Shown: positions 29,620 through 37,515 of the stretch, piece after piece
Layout: each line of letters begins with the position of its first letter
How positions within the stretch are numbered: position 1 is the stretch's first letter
From: Chloroflexota bacterium
Lineage (GTDB): Bacteria; Chloroflexota; Anaerolineae; CG2-30-64-16
Assembly (NCBI GenBank): GCA_029555885.1
Contig: JAKPQT010000010.1
Span: 1 to 39,740 of the forward strand
Length of the DNA stretch: 39,740 nt
Reading direction: 5' to 3'
Position numbers and translations under genes: made by a program
The notes under the pieces: generated by a model
Seen by the model: only the letters and a program-made list of their open reading frames with translations
Told to the model about the DNA's origin: nothing
The model's database searches: none

Positions 29620-32619
29620 TTAGCGGGTAATCAGGGGAAGATAGACGTTCGGTACAGCCACGTCGACATACAGCGTGATCGTGGCTTCGGTCGTCTGACC
29701 GGCCGCGTCGGTGGCGGCCAGCGTAATCTGGTGAACGCCCGCGGTCAGCCCTTCGGCGAGCAGCTCCGCACCGGTGCCGAGCGCACCGTTGAGGTTCGAG
29801 CGCCAGCTCAGGCGGCCCTCGGCCAGCGGCCCGTCCTCCAGATCGGTCGCCAGGCCTTCCAGGACGACCGGCTGGCCCGCGGCGGCGTGCGCACCCGTCT
29901 TGGGGCTGCGGATGACGGCCAGCGGTGCGCTGTTCCCGACGGTGAACGTCCCGTCGGAGTCATCCTGCGTCGTCAAGAAGCCGTCGTTGGCGATGACGCG
30001 CAGCCGGCCTGCGGTCGAGCCGGGCAGGCCGAGCGGGTCGGGCAGCGTGTAGCTGTCACCGGTCTGAGCCAGCGCAACGAGGCGCCAGGTCTGGCCGTTG
30101 TCCGGGCTGTACTGCACCGTGAAGTTCAGCGCGTCGCCGTCCGCGTCGCTGGCCGACCAGCGCACCACATCGCCGGCGCGCAGCTCGCCGCCGCCGTTGG
30201 GCGTCAGGAGCTGGACTGCCGGCGCGTTGGCGCTGACGCGGCGCTCCGCCAGGATCGTTTCGCCCCGGCGCACCTGCACCGCCGCCACCCCCTGGGCCAG
30301 CGGGACCAGCTCGAGGAAGTGCTGCGTCGTGCCGTCGCCATCATCGTTCGCGAGGAACAACTCCTGCGCGTGAAGCACGCTGCCATCCCCGGCCACCTGG
30401 ACGAGCAGGTAGGCAGGATCGGCGTCGAGGCCGAACGCGGCGGCATAGCCGAGCTTCTCGGCCGCGGCCGCAACCGTGTCCTCGCCCGGCGTGTCGGTCT
30501 GGAAGACGCCCGTCCACGTCACCGTGTCGTTGGTCAGGTCCAGCACGCCGCCGGCCAGCAGGTAGCGCGAGGCCGCCTGCAGCGCCGCGAGTTTCGCCGG
30601 GTCGGCGTAGGCCAGTGGGTCAGCCATGACCGCCTGCTCGAACTGCTCCTGCGCGCCGGCGACCGCGGCCGAGAGGCACGGGATCAGGACGCCGTAGGTC
30701 GGCAGCAGCTTGCAGTACTCATAGTCCGAGATCCAGCGCGGGCGCTGGTAGCCCATCAGCGGGAAGGCCCGGTTGGGCGAGGCCGCGGTGGGGTCGTTGC
30801 TCAAGACGGTCGGCGCGGCCAGCCCCCACAGGTTGTAGAGCACATCGAAGCCGTACATGCCATCCGTGCCGGGGCCCGAGAGCCGGCAATTGGGGAAGGG
30901 GTACGGGTAGTTCGGGTCGGTGGAGCCGCCGTCAGACTCGTCGCCGCTGCAGTTCATGTGGCGCAGCCCCTTGTTGTGGCCGAGCTCGTGCGCCATCGTG
31001 TTGCCGCCGGTCAGGTACCAGTCGGGCCAGCCGCTGTTCGAGTTGATCATCTTGGCCCACGAGTTGCGGCCCGGCCGGTTGCCCATGCCCAGCCCGCCGT
31101 CGGTGTTAAGGTCCGGGTGGACCATGCCCTGGTAATAGGTGACGGGCGCGGGATCGCTCGTGAACGCGTTCGCCAGTTCCACCAGACCGAGAATCGCGGA
31201 CCGGCCGCCGTCCGTGGCCGGATTGGGATTCATCAGCGGGAAGGAAAACGCGTTGGGGATATACCACCAGTTGATGCCTGCCGTGGGATGGAACCGCAGG
31301 ACGTTGTCGAGCAGGTCCGTGAAGCTCGGGTTGGTGGCATAGTAGATGCGGGGCGAGAGGTCCGTATTGCCGCCGGGGTACAGCTTGAGCGGCACCATGA
31401 CCAGGTTGAGCTTGTTGGCGGGCAGGAAGAAGACGTTGCGCGTCAGCGTGTTGTTGCTCTCGTTGGTCTCCTGCACCGCGTTGTTGTAGTCCACCTCCAC
31501 ACGCAACTGGACGCTGCCGCTGCGCCAGTTCGAGGGCACGAAGAACCAGAAGCTGTCGTTCGTGTTGACGCGGTCGCCGCCGCTTGCGCGCGCGGTGATG
31601 GGCTGGTTGTTTGCCAGCCGTGGCGACCCGCTCAGCTCGACGCCATTGCGGTAGGCGCGCAGCCGGGCGCGCACGTTGGCAACCGTGCCCGTGTTGGTCT
31701 TGACGTACGCGCGCACGAGGGTGCGGCGGTCCGCGACGAGCGGGATGCTGTTCGCCAGGTTCTGGATGCCCTGCGTCACCTCCATCCCCGTGATGCTCAG
31801 GTCCACCGTCGGCGCGGGCGTCCGCGTGGGTGTGCGCGTCGGGGTGCGGGTGGGCGTGCGCGTCGGCGTGCGTGTGACGGTCGCGGTGGCCGTCGGGGTG
31901 CGCGTCGGTGTGGCCGTGACTCTGACTGTCGCAGTCGGCGTGCTGGTCGGTCTTGGCGTCACCGTGAAGGTCGGCGTGTTGGTCGGCGTCCGGGTCGGCG
32001 TGCTCGTCGGGCGGACATCAGGCGCGAAATAGAGGTTATCGATGGATTCCGGCAGGTAGGTCTTGCCGTAATCCACGTGAATCTGCGCAATGTGGCCCGG
32101 CGCATGGTAAACGCCGATGAACAGGGTGTGCGGCTCGGGCACGTAGGTCCGGCTGACCAGGCAGATGAAGTTGCCCTTCTCGTCGTAGGCGCTCAGCATG
32201 ACTTCGAGGCGTTCGGATTCGCCGTTGCCCACCCACAGGCCGGCGTGCGTCTTGGGCGTGTCGAAGGCGATGCGCATGGGCACGCCGTAGCTATCGGCGG
32301 GCGCGACGGGTTCGTTGAGCGCGACGTTGGGCTGGGAGTGCGCCTTGTCCGGCTCCTTGCCGTAGGCGATCGCGCGGGCGGTGCGGCTGTCCTCGAACCG
32401 GACGCCGAACGCGGCGGCATAGGTGTTGCCGATCACCGCGCCGCTGGTGAGCTTATCGAAGTCAATGATGGCGGGCGCGGGGATTCGCCCTGGGTCCGTG
32501 AGCAGGGTGCAGGCGGTCTGCGCGACGGGCGCAGCGGCAGCGGGTTGTGGCAGCACGACGGCTGCTGCAAGAAGTATCAACAGCAGGGCACATGCCGTCA
32601 GGTTGCACAGACGGGGCAT
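29620..32619 (-). CDS. Large secreted metzincin-like metalloprotease with CARDB-type domain
   Basis: 999 residues with a signal peptide (LTACALLLILLAAAVVLPQ..AAA). Order: an N-terminal beta domain (about 45-200), a Thr-Pro/Arg linker (about 202-269, RTPTRTPTRTPT), a CARDB-like adhesion domain (about 270-385; VDLSITGMEVTQGIQNLA, VEVDYNNAVQETNESNNTL), then a protease region with zinc motif HELGHNKGLRH (H544, E545, H548, H554), the metzincin pattern HExxHxxGxxH, with a possible Met-turn in FPLMGYQRP. The C-terminal 300 residues are Ig/cadherin-like (VVRWSASDADGDALNF) and end VPNVYLPLITR. It probably digests or binds proteins outside the cell. AAAGGAG precedes ATG 32619, and a minus-strand promoter lies upstream. 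Confidence 0.82.
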   Translation of the reverse strand: MPRLCNLTACALLLILLAAAVVLPQPAAAAPVAQTACTLLTDPGRIPAPAIIDFDKLTSGAVIGNTYAAAFGVRFEDSRTARAIAYGKEPDKAHSQPNVALNEPVAPADSYGVPMRIAFDTPKTHAGLWVGNGESERLEVMLSAYDEKGNFICLVSRTYVPEPHTLFIGVYHAPGHIAQIHVDYGKTYLPESIDNLYFAPDVRPTSTPTRTPTNTPTFTVTPRPTSTPTATVRVTATPTRTPTATATVTRTPTRTPTRTPTRTPTRTPAPTVDLSITGMEVTQGIQNLANSIPLVADRRTLVRAYVKTNTGTVANVRARLRAYRNGVELSGSPRLANNQPITARASGGDRVNTNDSFWFFVPSNWRSGSVQLRVEVDYNNAVQETNESNNTLTRNVFFLPANKLNLVMVPLKLYPGGNTDLSPRIYYATNPSFTDLLDNVLRFHPTAGINWWYIPNAFSFPLMNPNPATDGGRSAILGLVELANAFTSDPAPVTYYQGMVHPDLNTDGGLGMGNRPGRNSWAKMINSNSGWPDWYLTGGNTMAHELGHNKGLRHMNCSGDESDGGSTDPNYPYPFPNCRLSGPGTDGMYGFDVLYNLWGLAAPTVLSNDPTAASPNRAFPLMGYQRPRWISDYEYCKLLPTYGVLIPCLSAAVAGAQEQFEQAVMADPLAYADPAKLAALQAASRYLLAGGVLDLTNDTVTWTGVFQTDTPGEDTVAAAAEKLGYAAAFGLDADPAYLLVQVAGDGSVLHAQELFLANDDGDGTTQHFLELVPLAQGVAAVQVRRGETILAERRVSANAPAVQLLTPNGGGELRAGDVVRWSASDADGDALNFTVQYSPDNGQTWRLVALAQTGDSYTLPDPLGLPGSTAGRLRVIANDGFLTTQDDSDGTFTVGNSAPLAVIRSPKTGAHAAAGQPVVLEGLATDLEDGPLAEGRLSWRSNLNGALGTGAELLAEGLTAGVHQITLAATDAAGQTTEATITLYVDVAVPNVYLPLITR
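31812..32014. repeat. Low-complexity GTGCGCGTCGG-type repeat encoding the Thr-Pro-Arg linker
   Basis: Degenerate 12-base tandem units on the plus strand (such as GTGCGCGTCGGC, GTGCGGGTGGGC) encode TPTR repeats of the protease on the minus strand. The most regular part is about 31818-31880. Confidence 0.75.
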
Positions 32620-32693
32620 TCAGGTCTCCTTTGGGTGCAAGATGGCGGTCGTCAGGGTGCGGCTGCTGGCAGGCGGGCCGCAAACAGAGCGCA

Positions 32694-32723
32694 ACTATAG
32701 CATACGATATGCATAAATATCAA
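32694..32723 (-). promoter_or_regulatory. Candidate promoter of the metalloprotease gene
   Basis: Read on the minus strand: -35 TTGATA (complement of 32718-32723), an 18-base spacer, -10 TATAGT (complement of 32694-32699). The spacer holds a small dyad GCATA-CGA-TATGC. It lies about 75 bases before the start codon. Confidence 0.55.
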
Positions 32724-32756
32724 TCCGATTGAAGCCATGTGTTATTTCAAATACTC

Positions 32757-32784
32757 TTGCCTCATCACCAGCATGTGATATACT
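32757..32784 (+). promoter_or_regulatory. Candidate promoter of the leader ORF and histidine kinase
   Basis: TTGCCT (32757-32762) and TATACT (32779-32784) with a 16-base spacer, divergent from the protease promoter. Confidence 0.5.
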
Positions 32785-32828
32785 ATCGATCAGTGGTTTC
32801 CTCCGGGCCATCTGAAAGGGATGTAGTC

Positions 32829-32933
32829 ATGCGCTCGCTTACCCGATTTGCCTCTCGACCAGTCTCCGCGTTTCGTCGGCGGACAGATGGAGACAAAACG
32901 CAGCGTTGCTTGCATTTAGGAAGGGTGCACTAA
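32829..32933 (+). CDS. Possible 34-residue Arg-rich leader peptide coupled to the kinase gene
   Basis: ATG 32829 follows AAAGGGATG at ribosome-site distance. The peptide MRSLTRFASRPVSAFRRRTD and 14 more residues is basic and without known similarity. Its TAA stop shares a base with the ATG of the histidine kinase (TAATG), the arrangement of translationally coupled genes. It may be a true small protein, a regulatory leader, or chance. Confidence 0.4.
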   Translation: MRSLTRFASRPVSAFRRRTDGDKTQRCLHLGRVH

Positions 32934-35929
32934 TGGAATCCAGGCTTCATCCCTTTCCGGAAGACATCCTCGCGGCGTGGCAGCGCAGCGTCGATCTGAT
33001 CGTGCGCCTGACAGGTGCACGCGTGGGCCTCATCATGAAGATCAGCGGGGAAGACATTGAGGTCTTTGTTTCCAGCTCGACTGAAAACAATCCGTATGTT
33101 GTCGGTGACAGAGAACGGCTGGTCGGGTCAGGTCTTTATTGTGAAGCGGTGATTGCCAGCCAGGAAATGCTTGCGGTGTCTGACGCCCTGAGTTCGGAGC
33201 GGTGGAAGAATAACCCGGATATCAAACACAATATGGTGTCCTATCTGGGCTTTCCCATCCGATCGGGCGACGGCCGGCCATTCGGGACAATCTGCCTGCT
33301 CGACGACAAAGCAAACGAGCATCATCAGGACGCTGTAGAACTTTTGGAGAAGATGCGTGATCTGATTGAGAGTCATCTGAAGCTCAAGGAAACAGCAGAA
33401 GACCTGGACAAACTGGTTCAGGGGCGTACGCGCAAGCTGCAGGCCGAAATTGCCGAGCGGGCCGCGGCCCAGGAAGCGCTGCAGCGCAGCGAAGCCAGAC
33501 TGAAGGCGGCGGAGCGCCTCGCACGGCTGGGGAGCTGGGAGCGCGATCTGGTCGGACAGGACCTGTACATTTCCGAAGGACTCTATCGCATCCTGGGCCT
33601 TGATCCCGCACTGCCGCCGTGGGAGGCCTATGCAGCTGCCTGGGAGGGCGTACATCCGGACGATGTCGCGGCGACCCGGACCGCGATCGCGCGTACAGAA
33701 CTGGTCGCGGAGTCCCAGGAATTCACTTTTCGTTATCAACTGCCTTCGGGCAAGACGTGCGTGCTCGAGGTGCTGACCGAGCCGCTGTGTGACGCAAGCG
33801 GTAAGGTCGTGCGAATGCGCGCCACGGCCCGTGACATCACCGCGCAGGCGCAAGCGCTGGCTGCCCTGGCGCGCAGCGAGGCCAACCTGCAGGCCGCGGG
33901 ACGCCTCGCGCGACTGGGAAGTTGGGAGCGCGATCTGAGCACCGGTCAATATTTCTTTTCCGAGGAGATGTATCGCATTTTTGGCCTGGAGCCGCAGGAT
34001 TCTGACACGATATCGAATCGCTTCTGGAGTATCTTGCACCGCGATGATCAGGATACCGCCTATGCCGTCTTCAAAGCGGTCGTCGAGACCGGCGCGCCCC
34101 AAGAAGCCACCCACCGGATCATCCTGCCCTCGGGCGAACCGCGCGTAGTGCGGGCGCTCACGCAGCTAACGCGCCACGCGGACGGGCGGCCTGCCACGGT
34201 GCGAGGCACTGTGCAGGACATCACGGAGCGGGCACGCGGAGAGGCGGCGCTTGCCGAGCACGTCAAGCAACTGACGATCCTGCACGAGCTGAGCCAGCCT
34301 GTCGGCTTCGGCCTGCCGCTGGATGATATTACCAACACCTACCTGGAACGGCTGATCAGGTTCCCCGGTTTTGACATGGCTCATTTGTACGTGTTGCAGG
34401 GTGGCACTCTTCGCCGCCTGGGTGTCCGCTCCCGCATGCCCTTAAGCATTGAGCCGGAGCCATTAGTGGCGGTGGGTGAATGCCTGATCGGGCTCGCGGT
34501 AGAACACGGGCAGCTGGAGTACGCGCCGGAGATCGAAACCGGTCCGCATGGCAGCCTGCCCTCTTGTGGGGCTCCCGGTATCCATTCGATGGCGGCGCTG
34601 CCCCTGCGCAGTGGAGAGGAGACTCTGGGAGCCCTGGCCATCGGTTCGACCGCGCACGATGCCTTCGCCGACCAGTTGGGGTTTCTGGAGACGATCGCCG
34701 GCCTCATCGGGGGCCGCCTGCAAAACGCGCTGCTCTACCAGGAAACCCGGGAGCGGGCTGCGGGGCTGGAGGAGATCGTCGTCGAGCGGACCCGCGAACT
34801 GCAAGCGGAACGCGATCGTACCCAGGCCATCCTGGAAACGGTGGGCGAATCGGTGGTTGTCCTGGACCCGGACGGCTGCGTGTTGTATGCCAATCCCGCG
34901 ACCCTGCAACTGACCGGGGCAACGCGCGACGAGATTCTGGGCCAGCCCTTGTGGCAGCAGTGGTCCGATGCGATGTCCAGGGAGATCTGGCTCCGTGCAC
35001 AGCAGGCGCTGGCGGCCGGGCAATCATGGCATGGCGAGACCAGCGGACAGCGCAAGGATGGGACACGCTATGAGGCGGCATTGACGGCCACCCCACTTTA
35101 TGATGAGACCAACGTCACGGCGCCGTGCGGCAGCGTGTGGGTCCAGCGCGACATCACCGCGCTCAAAGAAGCCGAACGGCTCAAGGACCGGTTTGTCTCC
35201 AACGTATCGCACGAGCTGCGCACCCCGGTTTCGGTCATCGGCCTGAGCTGTGACAACCTCGCAACCTTCGGCGACCGCCTATCGGACAGCGACCGGAGCC
35301 AGATGCTGCAAGACATCCACGTGCAGGCCCATGCGTTGAGCACCCTGATTGAGGATATTCTGACGCTGTCGCAGATCGACAGCGGCCGCGCCCGGCAGCC
35401 CTGGCATGATATCGACCTGGCGCGCCTCGTGCGTGAGCAGGCCGAGCGCCAACGGCCTCTGGCAAAAGGGCGCTCCCAGGAACTCAGGGTGTCTGTTGGC
35501 GGATCTGTTCCGGTGCGGGGCAGCGCGATCCAACTGCAGCAGGTCGTGCGCAACTTGCTTGACAACGCCATCAAGTACACGCCGCAGGGTGGGCAGATCC
35601 GATGCACTTGTGAAATCCGAGCCGGCACAGTGGACGACCCGGCGTCTTCAGTCACAGCCTCAGAGCCGGACCCGCGCACCTGGGCGGTCATCGAGGTCAG
35701 CGATAACGGCAACGGGATTGCGCCAGAGCATATCCCCCTGCTTTTCGAGCGGTTTTATCGGGTACACGAGGAAAGCGAGGTGCCGGGCACGGGCCTCGGC
35801 CTGCCGATTGCGCGCGAGCTCGTGCTGCTGCATGGCGGCCTGATCACCGTGGCTTCCACGCCTGGCGAGGGAAGCACATTCACAGTCTATCTGCCCCTGC
35901 ACGATCGGCAGGGCGCCGGGATCGCATAG
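32933..35929 (+). CDS. Soluble multi-sensor histidine kinase (GAF-PAS-PAS-GAF-PAS-HisKA-HATPase)
   Basis: 998 residues without membrane helices, so a cytoplasmic sensor. Order: GAF (about 18-150; NMVSYLGFPIRSGDGRPFGTICLLD), coiled coil (about 150-195), PAS (about 195-300; LGSWERDLVGQDLYISEGLY), PAS (about 318-435; GSWERDLSTGQYFFSEEMY), GAF (about 440-600), coiled coil, PAS (about 625-735; AILETVGESVVVLDPDG), HisKA with the phosphorylated His760 in SNVSHELRTPVS, and HATPase (about 855-995) with N, G1, F and G2 boxes (LLDNAIKYTP, VSDNGNGIAP, LLFERFYR, GTGLGLPIA). ATG 32933 is chosen for AGGAAGG upstream. Signal unknown. The response regulator follows 57 bases downstream. Confidence 0.93.
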   Translation: MESRLHPFPEDILAAWQRSVDLIVRLTGARVGLIMKISGEDIEVFVSSSTENNPYVVGDRERLVGSGLYCEAVIASQEMLAVSDALSSERWKNNPDIKHNMVSYLGFPIRSGDGRPFGTICLLDDKANEHHQDAVELLEKMRDLIESHLKLKETAEDLDKLVQGRTRKLQAEIAERAAAQEALQRSEARLKAAERLARLGSWERDLVGQDLYISEGLYRILGLDPALPPWEAYAAAWEGVHPDDVAATRTAIARTELVAESQEFTFRYQLPSGKTCVLEVLTEPLCDASGKVVRMRATARDITAQAQALAALARSEANLQAAGRLARLGSWERDLSTGQYFFSEEMYRIFGLEPQDSDTISNRFWSILHRDDQDTAYAVFKAVVETGAPQEATHRIILPSGEPRVVRALTQLTRHADGRPATVRGTVQDITERARGEAALAEHVKQLTILHELSQPVGFGLPLDDITNTYLERLIRFPGFDMAHLYVLQGGTLRRLGVRSRMPLSIEPEPLVAVGECLIGLAVEHGQLEYAPEIETGPHGSLPSCGAPGIHSMAALPLRSGEETLGALAIGSTAHDAFADQLGFLETIAGLIGGRLQNALLYQETRERAAGLEEIVVERTRELQAERDRTQAILETVGESVVVLDPDGCVLYANPATLQLTGATRDEILGQPLWQQWSDAMSREIWLRAQQALAAGQSWHGETSGQRKDGTRYEAALTATPLYDETNVTAPCGSVWVQRDITALKEAERLKDRFVSNVSHELRTPVSVIGLSCDNLATFGDRLSDSDRSQMLQDIHVQAHALSTLIEDILTLSQIDSGRARQPWHDIDLARLVREQAERQRPLAKGRSQELRVSVGGSVPVRGSAIQLQQVVRNLLDNAIKYTPQGGQIRCTCEIRAGTVDDPASSVTASEPDPRTWAVIEVSDNGNGIAPEHIPLLFERFYRVHEESEVPGTGLGLPIARELVLLHGGLITVASTPGEGSTFTVYLPLHDRQGAGIA

Positions 35930-35986
35930 GATGCTTCCGCCACAATCTGAAACGTACACAACCGAATGAGAGACTTGGAGCAAAGG

Positions 35987-36763
35987 ATGGCAGCCGTTAT
36001 CCTGGTGGTTGAGGATCAGCCGGCCATGCAGCGGAACATGCGCATGGGGTTGACGATGGCGGGGTATGAGGTTGTGACCGCGTCCGACGGGGTGGCGGCG
36101 CTGGCCGTGCTCGGCGCGCAGGCCGTCGACCTGGTCCTGGCCGATATTGCGATGCCGCGGATGAACGGCTACGAGCTGTACGAAGCGCTGCGGCGGAATC
36201 CGCGCTGGGCGCTGATCCCCTTCGTCTTTGTCTCGGCGCGCGCGCTGGACAGCGACGTGCGCTACGGCAAGCAGTTGGGCGCGGACGACTATCTGGTCAA
36301 GCCCTTCCAGCTCGAAGACCTCCTGGCGATCGTCGCGGGGCGGCTGCGCCGGGCACGCGAGCTCACACGGGCCATGTCGCAAACGGCAGGCCCTGCGTCA
36401 TCGGCAACGGCTACCGAGGCTCCTCCACCTGTGACCCCGCCGGAGTGCCTGGTGGCGGGATCGCTGCGCGTCAACCCCCGGCAACACCGCGTCTGGCGGG
36501 ACGGCGCGGAGGTGGAGCTGTCGCGGCGCGAGTTCAAGTTCCTTGAATACCTGATGCGCCGCCCGGGAGAGGCCGTCTCGCTCGTGGCGCTGTGCGAAGT
36601 CACGCACGACCTGCAGACGACGCCGGCCGATGCGGGCAACCTGCTCTATCCCCTGGTGCGCTCGCTGCGCCGCCGGCTCGGCTACGCAGCGGGTGAGATG
36701 GGGTGCATCGAGTCGGTGCGCGGCATCGGCTACCGGCTGGTCGTGCCGGAGGAGCCATCCTGA
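35987..36763 (+). CDS. OmpR/PhoB-type response regulator
   Basis: 258 residues: receiver domain with the acidic pair E9/D10, phosphorylation site D53 in LVLADIAMPRMNG, and K105 in YLVKPFQ; a Pro/Ala-rich linker (about 130-155); and a winged-helix DNA-binding domain (about 158-255; VELSRREFKFLEYLMRRPGE, with the wing VRGIGYRLVVP). It probably receives phosphate from the adjacent histidine kinase. ATG 35987 is preferred over the in-frame ATG at 35966 because TTGGAG lies six bases before it and the receiver begins directly at AVILVVED. A strong terminator follows. Confidence 0.93.
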   Translation: MAAVILVVEDQPAMQRNMRMGLTMAGYEVVTASDGVAALAVLGAQAVDLVLADIAMPRMNGYELYEALRRNPRWALIPFVFVSARALDSDVRYGKQLGADDYLVKPFQLEDLLAIVAGRLRRARELTRAMSQTAGPASSATATEAPPPVTPPECLVAGSLRVNPRQHRVWRDGAEVELSRREFKFLEYLMRRPGEAVSLVALCEVTHDLQTTPADAGNLLYPLVRSLRRRLGYAAGEMGCIESVRGIGYRLVVPEEPS

Positions 36764-36796
36764 CCGGTCCCGAGGCCGACTGAGCAGAGCGGCTTC

Positions 36797-36824
36797 ACCG
36801 CCGGACGCGCGTCCGGCGGTTTTT
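36797..36824 (+). terminator. Rho-independent terminator of the two-component operon
   Basis: ACCGCCGGAC-GCGC-GTCCGGCGGT is a perfect GC-rich stem (12 paired bases per side if the GCGC is included), followed by TTTTT. It lies 33 bases after the response-regulator stop. Confidence 0.9.
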
Positions 36825-36924
36825 ATGCCGCAACACTGCGAAAGTTAAATGGCATTCAAGTGTCTAGCACTATAATATGCCAAAGTTGCAGGAAGCCTCC
36901 AGAAAGTTCACAGACATCCTCCAT

Positions 36925-36953
36925 TTACCTGACCCTCAACTCTCGCTATAGTA
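36925..36953 (+). promoter_or_regulatory. Candidate promoter in the 313-base gap before the degenerate receiver gene
   Basis: TTACCT (36925-36930) and TATAGT (36948-36953) with a 17-base spacer. A second -10-like TATAAT (36871-36876) has no good -35 box. The rest of the gap 36764-37076, apart from the terminator, shows nothing recognisable. Confidence 0.4.
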
Positions 36954-37076
36954 GCTTATGCTCTAAAGTCTCTGTGCTCTGCCCCCCGCGATCATACACG
37001 GACCCTGGGGGGACGTTTGCCGCGTGGTTTGGTCGTCTGCTAATGTACACATCTTTCTTGGGAAGTCAGGCCAGCA

Positions 37077-37427
37077 ATGCAACGACGTCCGAGCGTACTC
37101 ATCATCGAATCGCGTCACAGCACCCGCACGCTGCTAGAAATGACTCTGTCACATGCCGGGCTGCGGGTCTATTCGGCCGTCAGCCTGGACAGCGCTTTGC
37201 TGCAACTGCGCGTCCTGGAGCCGGACCTCATCCTTGTGGGCTTCGATCATGCGGGGCCCGCAGAGAGCAGCGCGGCCGTTCAGATTCGCGCGCTCTCCGC
37301 ATCTCCACTGCTGGCACTGGCGGACGAATCCGGGGCGTTACCAGGGCCTGAATATGCCGATACCGTGCCTTATCCGCTCAATGCCGGACAGCTCTGCAAG
37401 AAGATCGCTTGTCTGCTGGGCTGTTAG
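37077..37427 (+). CDS. Stand-alone degenerate receiver-domain protein
   Basis: 116 residues with the CheY-like layout: strand SVLIIESRHSTRTLLEMTLS, helix and strand GLRVYSAVSLDSALLQL, then PDLILVGFDHAGP, where the phosphorylated Asp should follow LILV. That position is Gly55. The acidic pair is reduced to E11-S12, and the C-terminal KP motif reads YPLN. It is therefore a pseudo-receiver that probably cannot be phosphorylated and may act by protein contacts. No output domain. It lies downstream of, but transcriptionally separate from, the two-component operon. The ribosome site is weak. Confidence 0.7.
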   Translation: MQRRPSVLIIESRHSTRTLLEMTLSHAGLRVYSAVSLDSALLQLRVLEPDLILVGFDHAGPAESSAAVQIRALSASPLLALADESGALPGPEYADTVPYPLNAGQLCKKIACLLGC

Positions 37428-37515
37428 GCGAGCCGTAGCCGGCCATTAGCCTGCACATTGCTCGTATGCAGAATCCTCGACGCAATTTCTGCGCCAAAGC
37501 AAGGGGAGTACGAAT

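Noticed and set aside
31812..32014. A CRISPR-like or satellite array
   Set aside because: The units are degenerate, 12 bases long, in frame, without spacers, and encode a Thr-Pro-Arg linker.
29557..32700. A 1047-codon open frame on the plus strand
   Set aside because: It is antisense to the metalloprotease gene. The minus-strand product has a signal peptide, a zinc motif and recognisable domains; the plus-strand product is Arg/Val/Gly-rich and resembles nothing. Long antisense frames are expected at this GC content.
36860..37351. A 163-codon plus-strand frame before and over the degenerate receiver gene
   Set aside because: No family features; it overlaps the receiver gene in another frame, and its first half lies in a promoter-like region.
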